A DNA stretch of 17,529 bases from Gammaproteobacteria bacterium UBA3532 (GCA_002376965.1 DFOV01000226.1:1-17529); one strand, 5' to 3'. Positions 7,769 to 17,297 are shown, numbered from the stretch's first letter. Notes: generated by a model from the sequence alone, not told the origin. Made by a program: numbers and translations.

Positions 7769-10051
7769 ATGAACCCATACAGAAAACTCTGGTGGCTGTT
7801 GTTGGCCATACTTGGTTTGACCTTCTGCTTATTGGGCTATTTTGGTACAGAGGTTTACCGAAAAGCGCCTCCCATCCCCAATCAATTTATCAGCGAATCA
7901 GGCGCGATAATAGCGACAAATGAAAGCATCCTCGACGGACAGACCGCCTGGCAATCGGTTGGAGGAATGCAACTCGGCTCTATTTGGGGCCACGGTGCCT
8001 ACCAAGCACCTGACTGGACGGCGGACTGGCTTCACCGGGAGCTAGTAGCCTGGCTAAACATAGCCTCAAATGAGAGTTACGGGTATGACTACGCCGAGCT
8101 GGATGCAAAGTCACAGGCCGCACTTCGATTTGAGCTGAAACAGGCTTATCGCACCAATACTTACGACCCTGAAACCCAAACAGCTATCCTGGCTAGCCGA
8201 CGTTTTGAAGCAATCCAGCAAACCGCTGCCTACTACAGCGCATTGTTCAGCGACGCACCTGAACTACAAGGAACACGAGAAAGCTACGCCATGAAGGAGA
8301 ATACCTTGCCTGACGCCAAACGGCGTGAGGTGCTTACACATTTCTTTTTCTGGACAGCCTGGGCCGCAGCAACCGAAAGAACACCCAATGAGGCAACCTA
8401 CACTAATAACTGGCCACATGAGCCGCTCATCGATAACAAGCCGACTGCAGAAAATATGGTGTGGTCAGTTGTTAGCATCGTACTCCTAATAGCCGGTGTC
8501 GGCGGATTGGTTTGGGCTTGGGCATTTTTGCGCAAGGAGGAATCTACACCATCAGCACCGACCACTGATCCCATTAGTCTGGTGCAACTAACACCATCAC
8601 AGCGCGCCCTCGGCAAATACCTGCTGGTCGTTGTCGGGCTACTGATATTCCAAGTACTCATGGGAGGGCTAACAGCACACTACACTGTAGAAGGACAACA
8701 CTTTTACGGAATAGATCTCTCCCAATGGCTTCCATACAGCCTGACTCGAACCTGGCACATTCAATCAGCACTGTTCTGGATCGCTACAGGCTTTTTGGCG
8801 GCGGGGCTATTTTTGGCCCCAATTATTAACGGAGGGCGCGATCCCAAATACCAAAAGCTCGGTGTCGATATCCTGTTTTGGGCTCTGATAGCCGTAGTCG
8901 CTGGCTCCTTTGTTGGGAATTACCTGGCCATAGCGCAAATCATGCCGCCTTCACTTAACTTCTGGCTCGGTCACCAGGGATATGAATATGTTGATTTAGG
9001 CCGAATCTGGCAAATTGGTAAGTTTGTCGGTGTTGTCTTCTGGCTGGTTTTGATGTTGAGGGCAATTGTTCCAGCATTGCGTCAGCCTGGCGATAAAAAC
9101 CTACTGGCCTTGCTCACCGCATCCGTTGTCGCTATCGGTTTATTCTATGGTGCCGGATTTTTCTATGGTGAACGTACCCACTTGTCGGTTATGGAATATT
9201 GGCGATGGTGGATTGTTCACCTGTGGGTAGAAGGCTTTTTCGAAGTCTTTGCAACCGCCGCGCTGGCCTTTATTTTCTGCAGCCTCGGCTTAGTATCAAG
9301 AACTATAGCGACCAGTGCCAGCCTCGCTTCGGCATCCTTATTTATGCTGGGTGGAGTCCCAGGAACTTTTCATCACCTGTATTTTTCGGGAACAACTACC
9401 CCGGTTATGGCTGTTGGCGCCACCTTTAGCGCCCTTGAAGTAGTCCCCTTGGTCGTTCTCGGATATGAAGCTTGGGAAAATTGGCAATTGCAACAAAGAG
9501 CCAACTGGATGAAACAACTGAAATGGCCGCTGACGTTTTTTGTTGCCGTCGCGTTCTGGAACATGCTCGGCGCAGGCGTATTGGGTTTCATGATCAATCC
9601 ACCGATTTCTCTATACTACCTCCAGGGCCTTAACACTACACCGGTTCACGGCCATGCCGCACTGTTTGGTGTCTATGGGTTTCTAGCGTTGGGATTCACC
9701 CTGCTTATTTTACGCTATATCAGACCACAGCTGATCTTCGACGAAAAATTGATGAAAACCGGCTTTTGGTGGCTGAATATCGGACTTGTCCTGATGCTGT
9801 TTACCAGCGTGTTACCCATTGGGGTATTGCAGTTTGTTGCCAGCGCTAGCGAAGGTATGTGGTACGCCCGCAGCGAAGCGTTTATGCAACAAGGCTTGCT
9901 GGAAACACTGCGTTGGGTGCGGACGGTTGGCGACCTGATATTCATTGTTGGTTCAGGCGCAGTTGCCTGGCAGGTGGTGAAAGGTGTTATAGCGAAGCCT
10001 ATCCCTCATGCTGGCGCCACACCAGAGCTTGACCCGTCCCTAGATCTATAA
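7769..10051 (+). CDS. norZ: Quinol-dependent nitric oxide reductase (qNOR), single subunit
   Basis: A 760-residue integral membrane enzyme of the usual qNOR length, reducing 2 NO to N2O with electrons from quinol. After TM1 (about 8-26) comes the qNOR-specific periplasmic region with WQSVGGMQLGSIWGHG and APDWTADWLHRE (about 61-91), where cNOR would have its cytochrome c subunit; the catalytic helices follow from about 232. Metal ligands are visible: His330 (heme b), His484 in HLWVEGFFEVF, His535/His536 in GTFHHLYF (FeB), and HGHAALFG (His627, His629, heme ligands). No key residue is missing. The start has AGGAGA 7 nt upstream. It is divergent from the SirB2 gene and preceded by an NsrR-type palindrome, indicating induction by NO. 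It may serve detoxification rather than full denitrification, since no other denitrification gene is in view. Confidence 0.96.
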   Translation: MNPYRKLWWLLLAILGLTFCLLGYFGTEVYRKAPPIPNQFISESGAIIATNESILDGQTAWQSVGGMQLGSIWGHGAYQAPDWTADWLHRELVAWLNIASNESYGYDYAELDAKSQAALRFELKQAYRTNTYDPETQTAILASRRFEAIQQTAAYYSALFSDAPELQGTRESYAMKENTLPDAKRREVLTHFFFWTAWAAATERTPNEATYTNNWPHEPLIDNKPTAENMVWSVVSIVLLIAGVGGLVWAWAFLRKEESTPSAPTTDPISLVQLTPSQRALGKYLLVVVGLLIFQVLMGGLTAHYTVEGQHFYGIDLSQWLPYSLTRTWHIQSALFWIATGFLAAGLFLAPIINGGRDPKYQKLGVDILFWALIAVVAGSFVGNYLAIAQIMPPSLNFWLGHQGYEYVDLGRIWQIGKFVGVVFWLVLMLRAIVPALRQPGDKNLLALLTASVVAIGLFYGAGFFYGERTHLSVMEYWRWWIVHLWVEGFFEVFATAALAFIFCSLGLVSRTIATSASLASASLFMLGGVPGTFHHLYFSGTTTPVMAVGATFSALEVVPLVVLGYEAWENWQLQQRANWMKQLKWPLTFFVAVAFWNMLGAGVLGFMINPPISLYYLQGLNTTPVHGHAALFGVYGFLALGFTLLILRYIRPQLIFDEKLMKTGFWWLNIGLVLMLFTSVLPIGVLQFVASASEGMWYARSEAFMQQGLLETLRWVRTVGDLIFIVGSGAVAWQVVKGVIAKPIPHAGATPELDPSLDL

Positions 10052-10083
10052 CATCAGAGCTATAACATCAGAGCTATAACATC
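10046..10083. repeat. 14-bp tandem repeat spanning the norZ stop codon
   Basis: Unit CTATAACATCAGAG occurs twice exactly (10046-10059, 10060-10073), with a third partial copy CTATAACATC (10074-10083). The first copy contains the last Leu codon and the TAA stop of norZ. It looks like a short slippage-generated duplication; no function is evident. Confidence 0.8.
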
Positions 10084-10100
10084 CCGTTAGAGCCTGTCTC

Positions 10101-10127
10101 AAAAAAAAGGCCAGCAAATGCTGGCCT
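10101..10127 (-). terminator. Rho-independent terminator of the amylase-pullulanase gene
   Basis: AGGCCAGCA (10108-10116) pairs with TGCTGGCCT (10119-10127). On the minus strand the GC-rich hairpin is followed by a run of eight T (A8 at 10101-10108 on the plus strand). It lies 60 nt past the stop of the minus-strand gene. On the plus strand no T-run follows, so it is not a clear intrinsic terminator for norZ. Confidence 0.85.
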
Positions 10128-10187
10128 GAAATGGAGCGATATGAGGATATCGTTTGTAATTATTGTGTTGTTGTTATTATTCCTCTA

Positions 10188-13100
10188 CTAGTCCTTGTAG
10201 AGCACAGTGACAGCAGAACCTTCAACAGTTACAGAACCATTAACCGGTGTGCCGCCAGCAGCAGGTGCAGAACCAGAGGCAGCTATCTTCCAGCCAGTTC
10301 CTGCGGGGGTATACTCAAAGTTTGAACCTGAATGGTAAATCACCAAAATTTCACTCCAGCTATCCCCATTGTTGGCTGCGCGGATGTAGTTCATCACAGC
10401 ACCGCTTTGATCAACCCAAGTATCAACGTTTTGATCAACTTCATCCCAGGTATTCATGCGGAAACCAGGATGCGCCTTACGCAGTTCAATAAAGCTGGCA
10501 TAGTAGTCAACGATTTCTTGCGCGTTGGTTTTGAAGTTCCAGTCAAAGGCATTGACCGAATCTGGCGCAATATAAGAATCGTGGATTTCATGCTTAGTAC
10601 GCGCAAATTCTTCGCCACCATGAATAAACGGAATACCTTGTGAGGTCAGCACAATACCATTGGCATATTGCTGCAAGCGACGCTTGTATGCCTCGTTACC
10701 ACCATGACCGTTGGCATTGGCCCAAATATTAATTTTGTCCCACAACGCCAGGTTGTCATGGGCACTGACATAGTTGATCGCCTGTTCAGGATCAGTGGTG
10801 TACATCATGTCCCAGTCGGCAATCGGGGCGAATGGGTTGCGTGTAGACACATCGCGGATCGCGCCACGGCTACCCGCTTGGATTGGGAACAGATCGCCGT
10901 TGGTTTGGTTGAAGATAAAGCCATTCCCAAACTCGCCGCCCAGTCCGTTGCCGTCACCACGGATGGCATCACGGAATTTCGGATTGAAAGCGCCATAATG
11001 CGCACCTTCGATGCGAGCAATAGTACCTAAGCGCAAGCGGTTTTCACGCCAGTCATCAGCAAAGCCGATCCACGGCTCACCATAGGTTAGCAAGTTGCGC
11101 GGATGCTCGGCATGCAAAGTGCCTACGATATGGCCCATCTCTTCGTAAGAAAATACACCAGCAAGGTCGAAACGGAAGCCTCCCATGTTGTACTCACTGG
11201 CCCAGTAACGCAGTGAATCCAGGATCATTTGGCTGATCATCGGGTTATCCGTATCAACCGTGTTGCCTGTTCCGGTCAGATCCCAGAAGACGCCGTCTCT
11301 TTGCAGAGAATATTGAGGAGAGATCGGGCCTAACATGCTTTCAAAGACGTTCTCTTCGGTGTGCATGAAGTCACGTCCGTCTGGTATCCAAACATGATTG
11401 TAGACCACATCCATAATCACTCGAATACCGGCTTTGTGGAATTCGTTGATCATGGTTTTCACTTCTTTGATCCGGTTGACGTAGTCGGTTGGATCCATCG
11501 AATAACGCTCTTCTGGCACGTTATAGTTTTCTGGATCGTAACCCCAGTTATAACAGGTATCGCCTGGCTGATGAGGAATGCCTAAGGTATCCCAAATCTG
11601 AGCATAGCGATTTTCACGATAAATCGAATCTTTGTCGCTACAGGTCGCGTAGTCATAGAAAGGCAGAATTTGCACGTGAGTCACGCCCAGCTCTTTTAAG
11701 TGGTCGATACCTGTAGAAAGGCCTGTACCATTTACGCGAGTACCTGATTCAACCATACCGAGGAATTTACCACGCTTGTCAGCGCTAACACCGGAGCTGG
11801 CATCGATAGTAAAGTCGCGTACATGCACTTCATACACCACCGCATCTTCACGCTCGTTCAACGCAGGTACAGGTGCCCAGCCGCCATCTGGCTCAGTGCG
11901 TGACAGGTCAACCACGATATTGTTGTCTGTCGCAGGTTCAACCATCACGCCATAAGGGTCACGGACAAAGTAGCAGTCGGTTGGATCATCAGACTTGCGT
12001 GTGGTGTAGCGGCATTGGCCTGTTGAAGCCAGCTGCTCGTCAAAGTTCATAACAAAGTTATAGGATTTAAGGTGATGATCACCATCCACAGTTACGGCAT
12101 AGATATCTGCATTTTTATCCGCATATTCGCTGTTCAGTAGCGATGTATCCGTTACTTTTTGCAATCGATGGAACTGACCGTCCAAACGCAAGCCAACATC
12201 AGGATTGGTTGGTGACCAAATAGCAAAGGTTGAGCGATTGGCTTCGTAGGTCACACCAAGGCGATTGATTACCACGTCACCAACAGGCTGCTCTGTTTTA
12301 GTATAGGTGGCCGAAGCTGTCGCTTGGCCATCGCTGTTAACACCACACAGCCAAAGTGTGCTGGATTGCCCCACTGCCAGGCTATCACCTAAGGTGATTT
12401 GCTCGCCGTTGCTGAAAGGCGTTCCGTTAGTACAAGTGGAGCCGATGGCGGTGCCCAGCTGATAGCGTCCAGAGCCATTGCTAACAAACAGGCTAATCGC
12501 AATATTGTCGCCAGTGAAGCTTGACGTGCCAGGCGTCATGCTGACCGACGGCAATACCACCTCACTGAATCCACAGCTGGCTTCAGACTGCCAGTTATCG
12601 CCATCTGGACAACCGGTAACATCAATGGCTACATAATCACCAGATTGAGCGCGACCATTGTCGTTAAATACGGCATTGGTTGATACAACACCTTGAGGCA
12701 TTTCAAAACGGCACCAGCCATTGTCCAGCTCTGTCATTGGCTGACCAGGCCAAACGGTGTTGGTCGCTGGTGGAGCGTTCCAATAATGAACGTAACAGAA
12801 TTCCCAGCCCGCAGGCTTCTCGAAGTAGAGTGTGAGTGCCGGTGTTCCGCCACCGACAATCACTGTCGATGTATCACTCAAACCTTCGAACGTGGCTGTA
12901 CAAGTGGTTTCACCGGAAGCAGCGCCAAACAGGCTAACGGGAGAGCCACCTTGCGGCTGCTGAGTGATCTGCACTATGCTGCTATCGGCACAGCTCCAAA
13001 CCAAGCCGTCAGGATCAACATGCGGCCCTGATTCGCTGAACATGATAGCCACATTAGGAGACAGGCCGCTGTTCAACCCTATGTTGATAATCTCTGCATC

Positions 13101-16100
13101 AATGGTGACGCTAAGCGGTTGATCAACCACATCAGCTACACTGACACTGACCGAATCGCTAAATCCTTGCCAGCTACCCTGACAGGTGGTTTGTCCAGCA
13201 CCTTGCGCCGTCACCAGACCACTACTGCTGATGCTCGCCACACTGCTGGCACTGCACGACCAATTAACATTCGAGGCACTAACGGTTGAACCATCACTCA
13301 TTTGCCCTTGTGCCGATAGCTGCACCGAATCGCCAACCAATAGGCTGTTCGAATTCGGCGTTACATCCACCCCAACAGGATTAACCACATCAATCAAGCC
13401 ACAAGTAGCGGTTGGCTGCCAGCCACTGCTGCCTTGAGGGCAACCCGACGTATCGATACCAATATAGTTACCTGTTTGCTGACCATTACCATCATTGAAA
13501 ACCATGTTGGCCATGCTGACACCATCCTGGAAGCTGAATCGACACCAGTCGTCGTTCACTTCGTCCATCAGTGTGCCGGGCCATGCTTTGGTCGTTGCAG
13601 GAGATGCGTTCCAGTAATAGATATAACAGGCATCCCAGCTAGCAGGTTTGTTGAAATAAACCGTTAAGGTATCGGGAATGACAATTTCACGCTTGGTATA
13701 AACGTAAGATGCTTCATCCGCATTACCATTGCTATCCTGTCCACACAGATACAGGGTGGTGGAATCGTCTACCCCTAATTGAGCGCCTAAACTGATTTGC
13801 TGATTATTGGAATAGACCAGTCCAGCATCACAGGCATTATCGACATCAACACTGTATCGGCCTGTACCATTTTCGATGCCCAGAGTTACATTGATACTGT
13901 TGCCGGTGAAGTCTGAACTACCAGGAGCGGCGGATACTTCCGGTGCCGGTGGTAATGGCAGGTTACATTGGGAATCTGGCTGCCAGGCAGTACCGTTAGG
14001 ACAGCCGGTTACGTCGACGCCAATATAATCGCCGGTTTTATCCGCACCATTGTCATTGAATACCAAGTTGGTAGACGTGACGCCATCAGGGAAGTCAAAA
14101 CGACACCAGCCGCCTGTCATGGTCTGCATTTGTTTACCAGGCCATTGGGTTGCAGGCTCTGGATCAGCAGCCCAGTAGTGAACAAAACAGGTTTCCCACG
14201 CCGCTGGTTTCTGGAAGTACACGGTTATGCCATCAGGAACAACGATGTCTTGTTTAGTATAGGTATACTGAACCTCAGCTTGAGCATCTTCACCTTGTCC
14301 ACACAGGTAAAGTGTTGTCGATTCGCCATCAGATAGCCCATTTCCGATAGTAATGACTTCACCATTGCTATAGCTCAAGCCGGTGTTACAGGCATCATCA
14401 ACATCAACTCCGAAGAAGCCACTGCCATTGGCAACGCTTAACATGATTTCCAAAGTAGGAGTAGTAAATGTGCTGCTGCCAGGAGATGCAGAGACTTCAG
14501 GCTCTGGAGCGGTTTCCAGCTCGACGCTGTAGGCATTGGTGCGATCATTATAGGTCACGGCATAAGTACCAGCCTGAGTGACAAGAATATCATCGCCATC
14601 CAGCTCAGCAATGTTATCAGCCGGTGCATTATCACCATAGTTGGCCACCCAGTCACCTGCGATATCAAACTTAAAGCGATCACCACCATTAGCATCACCT
14701 TCGCCATCGAAGGTTACGCTAGCACGCCATAACTGCGCTTCTTCATCACACTGCATATCGGTGATGCCCCAGTTATTAAGTGTGCCACGAATAGTCATAC
14801 TGGATTCAGCACAACCTTGAGGAGGCTCGCCACCGGTTGTCCAGATAGCCCAATCGGTACCGCTGGCAGCAATGCTCCAGTCTGCGCCGGTTGGTGTCCA
14901 CTCGACATTCCCCATTTTCAACGCCACTTTGTTATCAACGATCGCAGCATACAGCCCTTGCTCGGCGGCAACGATGTTAACAACAGACTCTGAATGCAGG
15001 CCATTGTCTTTACGGATGGCCATCAACTGGTCAATCTGAGCACCGTGGCCCATATCAAAGTAGTGCGGCCAGTATACGGTCGGAATGCCTGGATGGGTCA
15101 TGATATAGGCATAACCCATGACGATTTTGTCGCAATCAACCGCCCAGTGATACTGACCTGAGAAGCATGTTTCGCTGGGGCCTGTATCATGGTTATCCAG
15201 AAAGGTAACGGCATATTTCGGATCAAGACCAATCAAACCAGCAGGCTTGCCAGCCGCATCTTTCAAACGCCAGAACTGGTAATCACCCTGCTTAGACTCA
15301 CCTTCTTTGTACCAGCCCAGCACGCGATTCAAAATGCCTTTGGTGGTGAAGTCGAAGGCTGCACTGGTGTGTCCAGTCGCGTTAACCCAATTCATTACGT
15401 CTTGACGATGGGCATCTGGCAGTTTTCCACCGACATCAAAACAGCCCTGTCCATCGTCGTCATGACACAGGGTTTTCCAATACTCACCCACACTGAAATA
15501 CGGGTTGGTAGCATTGTTATAAATTTCATTAGCCCAACCGCCATAACCTTTTACATAGTCATAGCGCCAGCCATCAAAGCCGATGCCTTGCATACGGCCA
15601 CTCATCCAGCTCGAAATACTTTGCTGAACATCAACATTGGTATGGTCGATATCACGCGCTGCACCATAGGTTTCGCCACTATCCGTTTGCCCTAGCGGGC
15701 CTTCACAAGTCGCGTCCTGCCGCGTAGGGTTAACCCCTTCGTCATTGTTGGTGATAGCCGTTGTGTCCCAATCAGGATTGACAAAATCACACCAACCGGT
15801 GGCACCACCACGGTGGTTAATAACAATGTCGGCAATGGCCTTCATATTGGCGTTGTGCACCGCAGTTAATGCCGATGCCAGCTCACCTTCTGAGCCATAA
15901 AAAGAATCCAATACATTGAGCTGAGTTGGAATATAACCTTGAGGGAAAAAGAAGGAACTTGAGATGCAGGCGGGAACCATAACATATCGATCCCGGCGTT
16001 ACTCAAAGCCTGAGCATTAGAACCCAGGGTAGACCACCAGCTGCCATTGGCAGAATTCCAGTGAAATCCTTGCATTAAAATATCCGTGCTTTGTCCATCC

Positions 16101-16180
16101 AGCGGTTTGGCAGTCGCCATTCCCGATGCAAAACACGAAGCGAAGGCCATAGCGAGGTACAGCTTTGTGTGCCGCTTCAT
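10188..16180 (-). CDS. Secreted alpha-amylase/pullulanase fusion with CBM26-like modules; one frameshift near 15946-15950
   Basis: A starch-degrading enzyme of about 2,000 residues read in two frames (16180 to about 15950, then to 10188). The start has GGAG 6 nt upstream and a signal peptide, MKRHTK through MATA, cleavage about residue 24. Numbering the main open stretch from 15980: GH13 alpha-amylase to about 380 (DIVINH 51-56, nucleophile Asp141, acid/base Glu166, Asp265 in FLDNHD); a beta module about 390-488 (RGTLNNWG, FKFDIAGDW); Ig-like 494-578; CBM26-like 584-672; Ig-like 680-764; CBM26-like 771-860; a Big2-like domain about 867-950 and a second Big-like domain; CBM26-like 1047-1136; Ig-like 1143-1229; CBM48-like E-set about 1237-1350; GH13 pullulanase with YNWGYDP 1477-1483, DVVYNH, Asp1605, Glu1635, Asp1742. 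Both active sites look intact. It would cut alpha-1,4 and alpha-1,6 links outside the cell. The frameshift could be a real lesion or a read error. Confidence 0.9.
12294..12554 (-). repeat. Ig-like module, copy 3 of 3
   Basis: This encodes residues 1143-1229 of the main open stretch, from PSVSMTPGTSSFTGDNI to ATYTKTE. It shares the frame VS-xx-PGxSxFTG, NGSGRY, two Cys about 30 residues apart and YTK with the other two copies, and resembles the chitobiase C-terminal-like Ig fold. It links the third CBM26-like module to the pullulanase E-set. Confidence 0.7.
12573..12842 (-). repeat. CBM26-like starch-binding module, copy 3 of 3
   Basis: This encodes residues 1047-1136. LTLYFEKPAGWEFCYVHYW, WPGQPM, GWCRFEMP and AVFNDNG follow the CBM26 pattern, in which aromatic residues (Tyr/Trp of the YW and WPG segments) bind starch. 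It differs from copies 1 and 2 in being preceded by two Big-type domains rather than an Ig-like copy. Confidence 0.75.
13401..13670 (-). repeat. CBM26-like starch-binding module, copy 2 of 3
   Basis: This encodes residues 771-860: TLTVYFNKPASWDACYIYYW, WPGTLM, DWCRFSF, MVFNDGNG and a closing Cys-containing GCPQG...WQPTATCG. It has the same layout as copies 1 and 3, with conserved Cys pairs that probably form disulfides in an extracellular protein. Confidence 0.75.
13689..13943 (-). repeat. Ig-like module, copy 2 of 3
   Basis: This encodes residues 680-764, from PEVSAAPGSSDFTGNSI through YLCGQDSNGNADEASYVYTK. It is closely similar to copy 1 (VDVD-ACxxGLxYSN, STTLYLCG) and joins CBM26-like copies 1 and 2. 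Confidence 0.7.
13965..14231 (-). repeat. CBM26-like starch-binding module, copy 1 of 3
   Basis: This encodes residues 584-672: GITVYFQKPAAWETCFVHYW, WPGKQM, GWCRFDFP, LVFNDNG and GCPNGTAWQPDSQC. Aromatic and Cys positions match copies 2 and 3. Confidence 0.75.
14247..14501 (-). repeat. Ig-like module, copy 1 of 3
   Basis: This encodes residues 494-578: PEVSASPGSSTFTTPTLEI, then VDVDDACNTGLSYSNG and STTLYLCG, ending YTYTKQ. It connects the module following the amylase domain with CBM26-like copy 1. Confidence 0.7.
15946..15950 (-). other. Frameshift site in the amylase-pullulanase gene (T5 run)
   Basis: Upstream codons read LWFPPASQVPSFS in the signal-peptide frame. Downstream GH13 sequence (PQGYIPTQLNVLDSFYGSE) lies in the -1 frame. 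The frames overlap from 15980 to 15866, and the switch best fits the run of five T on the coding strand: one extra T gives ASQVPSFFPQGYIPTQ in one frame, and removing two bases would also work. Single-base loss in a homopolymer is a common mutation and also a common read error. Confidence 0.8.
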
Positions 16181-16210
16181 TGTTGTCTCCAGCAGTTGCG
16201 AGATTATCGT

Positions 16211-16239
16211 TATTTATTGTTTAACTTATTTGTATTCAA
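16211..16239 (-). promoter_or_regulatory. Candidate sigma70 promoter of the amylase-pullulanase gene
   Basis: On the minus strand TTGAAT (16234-16239) and TAAATA (16211-16216) are spaced 17 bp, about 30 nt before the start codon. An AGCGCT core at 16264-16269, 25 bp upstream of the -35, resembles the centre of a LacI-family operator, but its flanks are poorly symmetric. Confidence 0.45.
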
Positions 16240-16346
16240 TCCGATTGATCTCGCGCGACAACAAGCGCTAACACTTCATGCAAGAAAAACAGCAGCGGAC
16301 AGGGTATTTTCGTCGCAGGCTAACCGAGCCCTTGATTTGGCGCTAA

Positions 16347-16379
16347 GGGGGGTTGCAGGGGAGCGCAAGGGGATGACAG
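16347..16379 (+). repeat. Three G-runs at exact 11-bp spacing
   Basis: G-runs start at 16347 (G6), 16358 (G4) and 16369 (G4), giving three 11-bp units: GGGGGGTTGCA, GGGGAGCGCAA and GGGGATGACAG. The spacing is one helical turn, so all three lie on one DNA face. The last unit resembles the 5' part of a MalT box (GGGGAKGAGG), but the others do not. The tract lies about 110 bp upstream of the amylase -35. Confidence 0.45.
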
Positions 16380-16560
16380 TTAGCCCATACAAATCAATAA
16401 GTTACAAAGTCCGATTCTTTTTATTTTTTCCATAAATTATAATAATGGCTAATTATTGATCAACGCCTATCGCTAGCCATGCCGAAGACAAACAGTTTTT
16501 CCCCTGGCATTGCACGAACGCTCACTCCGATCTACCATCAGTAATATATGAGTCGCACTG

Positions 16561-16971
16561 ATGGATAATGAGGATAAATTAGAACGAATGGAATTTCATG
16601 GGGGATGCCACTGTGGCGCAGTCCGTTTTGCCTTTGAAACAGCAGAGCCACTAATAGCATACGACTGTAATTGCTCTGTCTGTTGTATGACGGGATATTT
16701 GCATATCATCGTGCCTAAAGACAAGTTTACACTGCTCTCTGGAAAGCAGTCATTGACTGAATACTGCTGGAACACTGGGGTAGCCAAGCACCTTTTCTGC
16801 CAGCACTGTGGCATCAAATCATTTTATATTCCGCGCTCAAACCCCAACGGTATCGACATTAATGCTCGTTGCCTGACACCATTTCCAGAAGCACTGACTA
16901 TCAAACCATTTGACGGGCAGCACTGGGAACAAAATGCCAGCTCACTAGCCCATTTGAGCGGGGATGACTGA
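16561..16971 (+). CDS. GFA/CENP-V family zinc-binding protein
   Basis: A 136-residue protein of the GFA (glutathione-dependent formaldehyde-activating-like) family with the Mss4-like fold. Zinc-binding cysteines appear in the family order: Cys16/Cys18 (GGCHCGAVRF), Cys36/Cys38/Cys41 (CNCSVC) and Cys80/Cys83 (CQHCG), followed by FYIPRS. The length is normal. The start is uncertain: the ATG at 16561 has no good ribosome binding site, and the ATG at 16588 (MEFHGGCHCG) would give the more usual N-terminus. Family members are often assigned to glutathione adduct chemistry, but most have no proven substrate. Its stop overlaps the next gene's start (TGATG). Confidence 0.88.
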   Translation: MDNEDKLERMEFHGGCHCGAVRFAFETAEPLIAYDCNCSVCCMTGYLHIIVPKDKFTLLSGKQSLTEYCWNTGVAKHLFCQHCGIKSFYIPRSNPNGIDINARCLTPFPEALTIKPFDGQHWEQNASSLAHLSGDD

Positions 16972-17288
16972 TGGAAGAAGCCATCGAATACCGCTTTTTG
17001 GCCCATTTACGTTGTGAACGCTCACTACAACAGATAGCTCACACCTTTAAACTCTCGCCTATTGATTGCGAACCACAAGATAAACACAGCTATTTTATCC
17101 ATATCGGCAACGATATTCTGATCTTGGAAGGGGAGCGAAATATACTGTTGCATGGAAGCTGCGAACGCAAAGACAGTGCTCACCAACTGATAGAACACCT
17201 GAACCACTATCAAATTGGCCATTCTGCCGACCTTTTTGAAGAAGATGGCCGCCTGATCCAGCGCTGGGAAAAAGCCTTTAGCGGATAA
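16971..17288 (+). CDS. Hypothetical protein, translationally coupled to the GFA gene
   Basis: A 105-residue soluble protein with no signal peptide or membrane segment, which I do not recognise. Its ATG shares the A of the preceding TGA, so translation is probably coupled to the GFA gene. The central part (HSYFIHIGNDILILEGERNILLHGS) looks like a small beta sheet, flanked by helices; two cysteines (15 and 33) lie in the N-terminal third and one (64) after the sheet. The overlap suggests a role linked to the GFA protein, but nothing in the sequence says what it is. Confidence 0.75.
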   Translation: MEEAIEYRFLAHLRCERSLQQIAHTFKLSPIDCEPQDKHSYFIHIGNDILILEGERNILLHGSCERKDSAHQLIEHLNHYQIGHSADLFEEDGRLIQRWEKAFSG

Positions 17289-17297
17289 ACTAGCGCC

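Larger units (their letters stand above)
16181..16560. other. 380-bp non-coding region between the amylase and GFA genes
   Basis: The amylase promoter is at the left end. A G-run tract follows at 16347-16379 (listed separately). The section from about 16410 to 16465 is AT-rich and has weak inverted repeats: AATAAT/ATTATT around a GGCTA centre, and ATGGCTA (16445-16451) against TAGCCAT (16474-16480). No convincing open reading frame with a ribosome binding site, no RNA gene and no mobile-element end was recognised. Confidence 0.5.

Noticed and set aside
10090..10110. GAGCCTGTCTCAAAA as an insertion-sequence end.
   Set aside because: No matching inverted copy, target duplication or transposase gene was found; the A-run belongs to the minus-strand terminator.
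15866..15980. ATG at 15980 as the true start of the amylase-pullulanase (MVPACISS...).
   Set aside because: It has no ribosome binding site or signal peptide and would remove the first beta strand of the GH13 barrel, whereas the other frame upstream carries exactly those parts.
16369..16378. GGGGATGACA as a true MalT box for the amylase gene.
   Set aside because: It matches only the first eight positions, is more than 100 bp from the promoter, and its two neighbours do not match.
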